From NCBI GenBank assembly GCA_003342895.1, contig PTFA01000276.1, positions 761,632 to 825,631 of the forward strand: a stretch of DNA of 64,000 bases. The letters run 5' to 3'. The position numbers and the translations under genes are program-made. The notes below the pieces were generated by a model. The model saw only the letters and a list, made by a program, of their open reading frames with translations, did no database searches and was not told the origin of the DNA. Source of the DNA: Casuarius casuarius (Eukaryota; Chordata; Aves; Casuariiformes; Casuariidae). This document shows positions 56,211-64,000 of this stretch, one piece after another (positions within the stretch are counted from its first letter, which is position 1; each line of letters opens with the position of its first letter).

Positions 56211-59200
56211 ACAAAAAAATGTAAATAACTTTATTTATAATCTGTTTTCAAGTTAAATGACACAAGTTAAAGGAGATACAATCATATGGTAGTAAGAGGT
56301 AGGAGAGAGACAGAAATGGCAGGCAAACTGCATTTTGCCAGTATCACTTATGACTATCTGTAGCCCTCAAGCAGTGTGAGAAGTTTCCATCAGAAGTTAG
56401 AGACAAATTCTTTCTCAGTATGAATGAGTGATTTTTTCAGGCAAACTACTATGCAAAAATTACAGGAATTAATTACAGTTAACATAAGTTTTTATAAATA
56501 AAACCAATTGCACCCTTGACTATGGAGAAGTTAACTTTTTAATTATTACAAAACCAAAAGTACAACTGAAACTATTTCTATGCTGAATATTTAATTAGAT
56601 GTTTTTCTGATCAGGTACAGTTAGAAGAATATATTTCCATGCAAGCTAGTTACAGGAGTTTACAATTCATGAGTGCAAAACATTTTCTTCTCTAAACAAT
56701 TATCACACTTAATTGCTGATGGAACAGTAACAATACAAAAAGGTTTAAATGCTTATTTATTCAGTTAAATGATAAACTGCAATTGGCCTCAAATTAAAAC
56801 AGTGTTTACTTGGATTGTTGTTTACCACTTGATCTACCACAATGAAAAAAACTTTAGTTCAAAATAAGGTGCAGTGATTACACAGGAAAAGATTCCTTCC
56901 TCGCCCTGTGATTAAGACATATTGCATGACTTTGTGAAACAAACTAGCCTATTCAAGGCAAAATAGATTTTAGCATAAATGGTCCCTCTGTTTCTGGCTT
57001 CAGATGGAAAAGCATGTAATGACAGCCACTGTTACTAGGTTTTTTTTTCTTTTTTTTCTTTTTTTTTTAATTCAGGCTATAAAGCCCTTTCTGTTAATAT
57101 ACTGAAAACAGGATGTTTACAAGTTAAGTACTGTGTCAGTCGTAGCACATTCCTAAAGGGGTTAGCTAATGCCATTAAAGTTGTGGTAAATATTCTGGTT
57201 ACGTATAATCTTTACTGGAGTAAAAAGTAAATTTGACAATATTATAGTATGTGAAATGGAAATTACCATTTTGTAAAGATGATCTCAAGAGTAGTTTGCA
57301 GCATAATTAACCAATATTTCCACTTTACCTTGGGGACAGTTCTCCCATAAATCCATGAAGCTAATAAGGCTGTATATATGAACAATAACAATCAAAGGAG
57401 GAAAAAGTATATTTACCCAAGACAGAGCAATCTCTAGAGACAGTTGTTGTTTAGTCTCATATTTTGCAATTCTTAAGGAACTATCAAGGGGTTCTTGATG
57501 CTGCTGCTGCTGGTTTGAAGCAGAAAGATAACTAACTACATGAAGATTACTTTCAGAAAGCAAGGGTAACTTGAGTGTGATAGCTCAAGTGCTGTCCAGT
57601 CCACCCTGTGTTCATTGGTTCCCCTTATCCAAGTTAGAATTCACTTTAAGCAGTTGAAAATATAAAGGAGAAGAGGAAAAAATGAAATTTAACAGGATGC
57701 ATGTGATGATTGATAGGCATGCTGCTGCTCTCTCCTGACAGAACATGCTCCTCCAAGCTATGTTTATACAACAGTTGTAGCTCACTTACAGCCTCCATAG
57801 TTCGTTCTTATAAAGGGTATCCTGTTACTGAACAGGCTGAAACTGAATTAACTTTTCAAGTACCAGTTATCCTGAAGAGATTATATACAGAGTCTGAACT
57901 ACCTCTGAAAAAGGATTAGGTTGAGGGATTCTCTTCTTTGTCATAAGTGAAGTCAGAAGTTGTTACTTAGAAATGCATAACTATTTCTACAGCATCAAAA
58001 ATGCAGCTACAGCAATTTCTATAGAGAGTAAAAAAAAGCAGCATTTTAATGAGAATTTAATAATTTAGGCAAACTACTGAATAAAGTGTCTTAAAGTTGT
58101 TTAAGTCATTTTATTAAGATTTAAATCTTTATTCAACAGATGTTATTATGGATTTCCTGTTTTTCTTGTTTTCCCCCTTAATCCAGTTCCATTTTTTCCC
58201 TGTTTTAATAGCTGCAGAAACTAGCATCTGTTAGAGTCAAGTGCCTGAGTTAGCCTCAAATTTTGCATTTGCTTCTACTCTGTATGTTCTTTTTTGACTG
58301 CAAGATGAATCAGATAAAATGTATGAGGCCAGGGGTTTCTGTGTATTTCTCCATTTGGGAGTCTCTACTGTCATTCCTCTCCATACTTCTTTCAGGCTGG
58401 CCAGACAGCAGAGGTCACTTTATCTTAGGAATCAAAGCAGGCTCCTCAAATTAGTTTTGATACACAAAAAGAAAATTGTGCATGTTGAGAATCTCCCTGA
58501 AGTGAAAACAAACATACCTTGCAGCAGAAAGCAATGTGAACAGCAAGTAGAATAAAAACAGGTAAAGAAATAAAAATACAGGAAAGCAGTAGTATCTGAA
58601 AGAGTAAGATTAGGCAAGCAAGAAACGCCAGGGTGGAGACAGAAACACTGAAGACTGGAAAAGCTTTAACTTGGCCACATAACCGTCACTTAAGATACAT
58701 GTGTATAATGAAACTTTAAAAGTTCTTAATTTTTTTAAGTCAGTGATTCATCACATGAGATTATATAGAGAACCATTCTTTCTAAGGCAGTTTTGGGATA
58801 AATTTTCAATACTATTTATTTGTACAGTCATGGGACCAGTTTTAGCTCATTACAGTTAAAGATTTTAAGCTTATGTTAAATACTGCATACATATAAAATG
58901 TAATACAGTTTGCCATGCCTATGCAAATAGTGCCATAATGCTGACCTCCAGGGCTACCATAATGATTTAAACATATACATGGCAGTAGAAAATCCTAGAA
59001 CTTCAACACTCCTCCCTTTTCCCAAGCAAGTTCCCTTTTGGTTTCTGTGCATTATCCTACTTAAGATTAGTATCTTCTCTTTCTGTACAGTTTGTGGTAC
59101 TCCTCTGTATGCAATCATCTCCCTCCCTCCTGCCAAATGAAGTTGGAAAGTGTTTCATGTTACTGTTTTCAGCCCCACCAAGGTCTTGAAGAAACAAGCT

Positions 59201-59727
59201 TTCCAAGCATTAATTTTTACACTCTATATTCCAACACTTATTTATGCTTGTTATATGGGGCATGTCAGATGTACATCAGAAGGGCTGATTAATGTATTGT
59301 TTCAATAGCACATTTGGCAGGAAATACAGCCATAAAAATTTTCACTATCAGAATAATATGCCTTTTACACTAGGATTTTAGAATTAAGCTATTATGCAAG
59401 CTTACCAGTCCAGCACAAAACTCCTTCACTCGAAAGCCCTGGAGATCAATCTAATGCACATACTGAAAATGACATGTATGTTGGGATTTTAATAAACCAC
59501 TCCGTCTATTTAGTGTATTAATTTTCAGAGGAGTAACTATACATAAACGATATGTTCCAAGTTATGTGCAATAGATCTGTTTAACAGATTTATTCTTGTT
59601 TGCAGAACACGCACAAAGAATTTTCTGTCTTCTATTCAAGCAGAAGAGTTACAATGGTGCTTTTGCTACTAACTATGGTATGCATTTGGGGGTTATATAC
59701 CATTCCAATTTATATAACTCCTTTAAG
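56211..59727 (-). other. SGTB: Probable SGTB 3'UTR
   Basis: Downstream of the SGTB stop on the minus strand. A minus-strand AATAAA at 56,235-56,230 is a plausible terminal signal, giving a 3.5-kb 3'UTR. Other AATAAA copies at about 58,815-58,820 and 56,756-56,761 could give shorter forms. The extent is inference. Confidence 0.45.
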
Positions 59728-62700
59728 TCAGGAATGTTCTTCAGTGCTGCCACTGAATGATCTGCTCCGGACATGATTTCTCAGTTGCTCTATGAGCTCG
59801 GGATTCTGCTGCTGTATCTGTTGTGCAAACTGCTGCCCCCTGTGTTGAACAGTTTTATGTAAAACAGCAGGTGAAAAAAAACTGACAAGCAGCATTTGTA
59901 AGAAAACAGGATATCCTAATATAACTGAAAGCTGCATTATAAGAAAGCTAAGACTAAAGATAAAGACTAAAGATTAATACTATATACTAAGATGACATTT
60001 GTGGTATTTCGGCTTTATCTAGTCAAAAGCTCTCCAAACAAGATCATCGTCAGGTCTTCATTTTCATTCTTTAGGACTATTACTTGTAGTTGAAAGCACT
60101 GAGGAAGAAGTATTATCTTATTTGCTAAGACTAAAATTTAGCAAAACTGCTCCAGTCATTTGCTCCCTTCTTTTCAAGGGGCTCCATTATAGTTGTTTAA
60201 GGAAAATACTCTTCTAGCTACAGGGAAACCTTTTATGAGCTTTTGCAGAGGTAAAGTATGCTGCTGCCAACTTGTGCTTGTGGGCAGAAGGTGATTAGTA
60301 AAAAGCATTCCACCTATGTGTCTCATAACACTGCAGTAAGGACAGATCCACCTCTACAACAATTAAAATGAATAGGTGAAATTAAGTCTATGTAAAAGAT
60401 AAGCATGACACTAGTTTATTAGGAAAAGCCAGTAGAATCCATTGAGTAGAATCCATTACTTCCTGAATAGCCTGGCAAGGGATTCTCTGCAACTCCTGCA
60501 TTTTGCTCAAGTAGCAGATGTTATCAAGACACCTTTAAAGCACAGTGCAGGTTGAAGGAAAGCCACCATTTTTAGAGAGAAATGCATAGCACACGATTTT
60601 TGTCACAACAGCGCTTGGTTTGGTGGGGGTGGATTCCTTCCCGTAATGTGAATTATAAATTACTTTTGCCCTGGAAGAGCAAAACTTCAAACATGGTTTG
60701 AAACAGGCTAGAATTCTGGAATAAAGTAAAACTGCGTACCTGTTAAGAGGACTTGCCATATAAGCAAACTGCACATGTTTTTGTGCACTGTGTTCCAGAT
60801 GGTTATCATTATCATATTATAAATGAGCTGGGTCCTGGCTTTTGTAAAAGCCACTCCTCTCCTCATTAGATACTGAGTTCCCTGAAACAGCAGCCCTCCC
60901 ACTCTCAGTGTAAGGATGCCAGAGCACTGTCAGTCAGAAGTCAACTTTGGAACGCGTTGCAATCTGTGCTCAGTAACTTGTAGCTTTTCAAAATAGTGTC
61001 TGGGATACTAGGTAGTAATTTGATCAATGCAATTTGAAAGTAAGATGTAGAAGCACATAAAGGTTTAAAGTAGCATTTTTAGTGAGTGGCATTTAGAAAG
61101 TAAACAGTGCATGAAAAACAAAGTGAAACTGAGTGCACAGTTCTGCTATTGACATTGTAATGTACAAAGCAAGCAAACAAGATAGTAGAAAGTAAGTGTT
61201 GGACTTCTGAGTTTTAATAATAATTAGACATACAATAGGGAGAGTCCACAGTATAACTGGCTTGACACCAACTCTTTTAAATAGATGCCATAAAATGCTG
61301 CTTCTAAAAAAAAATGTAATATAGTTAAAACTATGTGATTCAAAACACTTACGCATGGATCAGGCTGGACAAATCCGACAGGCCACCAACACCTGCAGCA
61401 GGGCCACCAATGGCATTTGACATCATCCCCGACATCCTGGAACAGGTAGCACAGGGTTGGCATTGGGGTATGTAAGGACCTTTAGAGTAAGCAATAAACT
61501 GCTAGAAGGAAATAAGATGCAAGAGGAAGAAACTGCAGTAGTTCTACTTACAGTACACAAAAATAAAATTACATTTTCAGAAAAACAGCACTATCTACTT
61601 TTTCTCTGTTAATTCAACCCCCTAAAGACATTTGTTTCAATGATAATCCATATTAATACTTACAGCTGTTGAACTTGAGGATTCTGCATTAAGCTTGCTG
61701 CCTAGAACAGACAACATATAGCTGAAATTGTAATACATTTACTACTTAGGTATCATTGAGGAAGATGTGGAAAAAAAACCTACACAAGGTGTATCTTATG
61801 TTTTGTTACAAATAATAAGCTAAGTTTATGTGCATAGAGACAGACAATCCTGAGCAAAAAAATCATTACAGGAAAGTATTTCTAGGATATGAAGCTGTGA
61901 CACAATTTGTTATACTTTAGACAACAAATACCAATTACAATTTATTACATTTATTCGGAGCCAGACATGAAAAACAGAACATCGAGACATGAAACACAAA
62001 AACCCAGTACCCTAAACCCAAAAAATTAACTTAAAAGACTTCTAGGGTCTAAGGTTTGCTATTGGGCTTTACTGAGAAAGGTCTATATTTTATTGATTCC
62101 CAGATTATATAAATTAGTTTTACAGCTATTTTTACTAGGGGGGTACAAGCTGTTAAGGGTATGGCCACATGACCAAAATACTGCAGAGTAAACCAGGTTG
62201 TGGATTTACTTTGTATCATGGTTTTGCTGTAACTTATTTCTTCTGCAGTAACTTAGATATTTTCTTACTTTGTAGTAAGCACAAAGCTATTAAATTTCTC
62301 ATTAATAAGATACCTCAAAAATTACACTGTATTTACCATAGGGTAAGAGTGCATATGGACAGATACTACAGAATAAACCAGATGATGCTTTAAAGTTAGT
62401 ATTGTAATTCCTACAGAAATCAATGGCTGTATGAACACAAGACTAACAGGCACAATGGAGTATCTGCTCATTCACTGATCTTGTCAAATGTAAAAAAAGA
62501 CATATACACTATTTTATTGATCAAAATATATTTCCATGAAACCTCTCCAAAGTAAATTGGCTGTTTTCTTTAGTCTACAGTTGAATATAAAATACAAATT
62601 CAGCTTTCATTCTCTCTAGCATCAACAACAACTCTGATCTAAGTTTGGGCACAAAATGGTGGCCAAAAGTAATTTTCAAGGTCAGATAGTGAGTCAATTA

Positions 62701-64000
62701 AAAAAACAACCACCTCCCCTCCCCACATTCATTCCTGGCTGAATGCCTCTGTTCTACTTACTTTGCCACGCATCTTCTGGAAATGATAGAAAAAATTCTT
62801 GCCCCATAGCTCCACATCAAAGAATACATTTTTGACTCTAAACAGATGCAGACTGACTAAATAAGTCATGTGGCAAGCAAGCAAAGCGGTACGTGGAGTT
62901 CCAGCGCTATTTAATCACTAATGCCATTGGAGAACTCACTCATTTCTTCCTTGCGTACCATCTCTATTATCTGAAATGCAGTATTAGACCAGATCTATAG
63001 ATCTCTCTCTCATGCAGTGCTATTCCATGCTGAAGCACTGGTAGAAATGTTCTGTCCCATAGGAGGTGCCAGAGAGGTAGTAAAGTTTTAACTGGGTTCT
63101 CAAAGGGAACAAAAATTTTTTGATCTTTCTTTTTTTTTCCAAATCCCATTCTTCAAAGTTAATCCATAACATTTTGCTAAGAAAGCTATGCATGGAGAAA
63201 GACTGAGGGAGAAAACCACAAGTTTTCAGTATAACTGGAAGTAAAGGAAAGCCCTTTTATATTCACTATCTGCACATCTCAAAGTTTGGCACACTTAGGA
63301 AAGTCAGGGATAACTTGAAAGGGTAAGAACAAAAAGGTGCATTGGGTTATTTCCATCTTGGATAGGTTGCATCTGAATCAACTTCAATCAATTTAAGAGG
63401 CAATTTTTTTGTATTCATTGCTAACTGCTTTTGTGGGGAACTAAAAAAACAGATGTTTTCATCATGCTGCTGACAGTGTTTTGCTATTCATGCCATCTAT
63501 AAAAACAACACAGCTAATCTATGCATATTTTTATTCATAAGTAGTATAGGATCAATTGGAAATCAGACAAGCATTAGAGTAGATGTAAGTTTCACTTACT
63601 GGTATGAGTGTAAAATCACTTAGAAAAGTTTAAATTCAGTATAATGAAACAATTGCCCATTATAATAAGCACTAAAATCACTTGTCTTATTGAACAAGAG
63701 TTCTTAGAAATTCAGTCATAAAAACAATACAATGCAAAGCTTAAGATACACTCACCATACTAATAAAGGCAGGATTGTTTATCAAGCTTGCCATGTCAAA
63801 ACTCAGTCCAGTTCCAGTCTAAAAAGAAATTACATTTGAAAATTAATTTACCTAAAAAATCCCAGTTAAAACCACTGTAAATAAAATAGATGCAGGGCTA
63901 ACTTACAGGACTGGACATGTCTCTTAGTTTCTGTTCTGCTATTTTCAAATTTGACTTGTAAGAGTCGTTTTCTGGATCAAGATCAAGTGCTTTTTGGTAA
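59728..64000 (-). CDS. SGTB: SGTB, C-terminal half (last five visible exons), 5' part outside window
   Basis: Small glutamine-rich tetratricopeptide repeat co-chaperone beta, an adaptor that binds HSP70/HSP90 C-termini through TPRs and handles hydrophobic clients through its C-terminal region. Exons, high to low: 64000-63907 (cut by the window edge), 63818-63756, 61701-61664, 61436-61353, 59839-59728 (TGA). Phases agree throughout. The visible protein starts with the end of the last TPR ([20 protein letters not shown]). It continues with the Met/Asn/Pro-rich substrate-binding region ([48 protein letters not shown]) and ends in the glutamine-rich tail [20 protein letters not shown] and EEHS. 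SGTB rather than SGTA fits the synteny and the RSRSFSG tail. It is convergent with TRAPPC13. Confidence 0.96.
59840..61352 (-). other. SGTB last intron
   Basis: A 1.5-kb intron with donor GTAAGT and acceptor AACACAG (minus strand). Nothing else is supported. Confidence 0.8.
61702..63755 (-). other. SGTB intron
   Basis: A 2.1-kb intron between the exons ending PAFISM and starting AASLMQ. It is AT-rich and no additional feature is recognised. Confidence 0.8.

Noticed and set aside
57285..57919. Open frames of 92 codons (-) and 69 codons (+) in the SGTB 3'UTR region
   Set aside because: No splice context; most likely chance frames inside a long 3'UTR.

Overview
The window is vertebrate nuclear DNA and most likely avian. 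The genes are intron-rich with GT-AG junctions, the background is AT-rich, one GC-rich CpG-island promoter is present, and a 5'-truncated CR1 LINE with the bird-type 3' end lies at about 42.08-42.37 kb. The gene order PPWD1 - TRIM23 - TRAPPC13/SHLD3 - SGTB matches human 5q12.3. In birds that block is generally Z-linked, but Z linkage here is inference from synteny only. The exact species cannot be told from the sequence.

Layout. (1) 1-3.2 kb: the last three coding exons of PPWD1 (+), carrying the end of its cyclophilin domain. (2) 3.2-7.9 kb: intergenic DNA and probable TRIM23 3'UTR. (3) 7,895-29,013: all of TRIM23 (-), 11 coding exons that join without a frame break into 581 codons (RING, B-boxes, coiled coil, ARF domain). 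(4) 28.6-29.95 kb: a CpG-island bidirectional promoter shared by TRIM23 and TRAPPC13, interrupted by 615 N (29,196-29,810). (5) 36,420-54,762: TRAPPC13 (+), coding exons 2 to last; its first coding exon is not visible and probably lies in the N gap. An 18-nt microexon is present at 45,870-45,887. (6) Within TRAPPC13 intron 1 and in the same orientation: the intact 249-codon ORF of SHLD3, the shieldin subunit that binds REV7. (7) 56.2-64.0 kb: the 3' half of SGTB (-), convergent with TRAPPC13.

The main unexpected observation is a candidate small gene on the minus strand, interleaved with TRAPPC13 introns 1-3 (38,221 down to 33,634). Five segments have good acceptor sites and compatible phases. 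They join into one 138-residue frame with an in-frame upstream stop, a strong start context, a terminal stop and a poly(A) signal. I do not recognise the protein. Its predicted 3' end sits about 100 bp from that of SHLD3, so TRAPPC13 would host two nested genes that converge tail to tail.

Functionally these are unrelated housekeeping genes: spliceosome-associated isomerase, ubiquitin ligase with an ARF GTPase domain, TRAPP trafficking subunit, DNA-end-protection factor and HSP70 co-chaperone. They are linked by position and partly by a shared promoter. I see no prokaryotic-type system, CRISPR array, integrated virus or convincing tRNA/rRNA gene. Most open frames of 60-140 codons outside the named genes look like chance ORFs in AT-rich introns.
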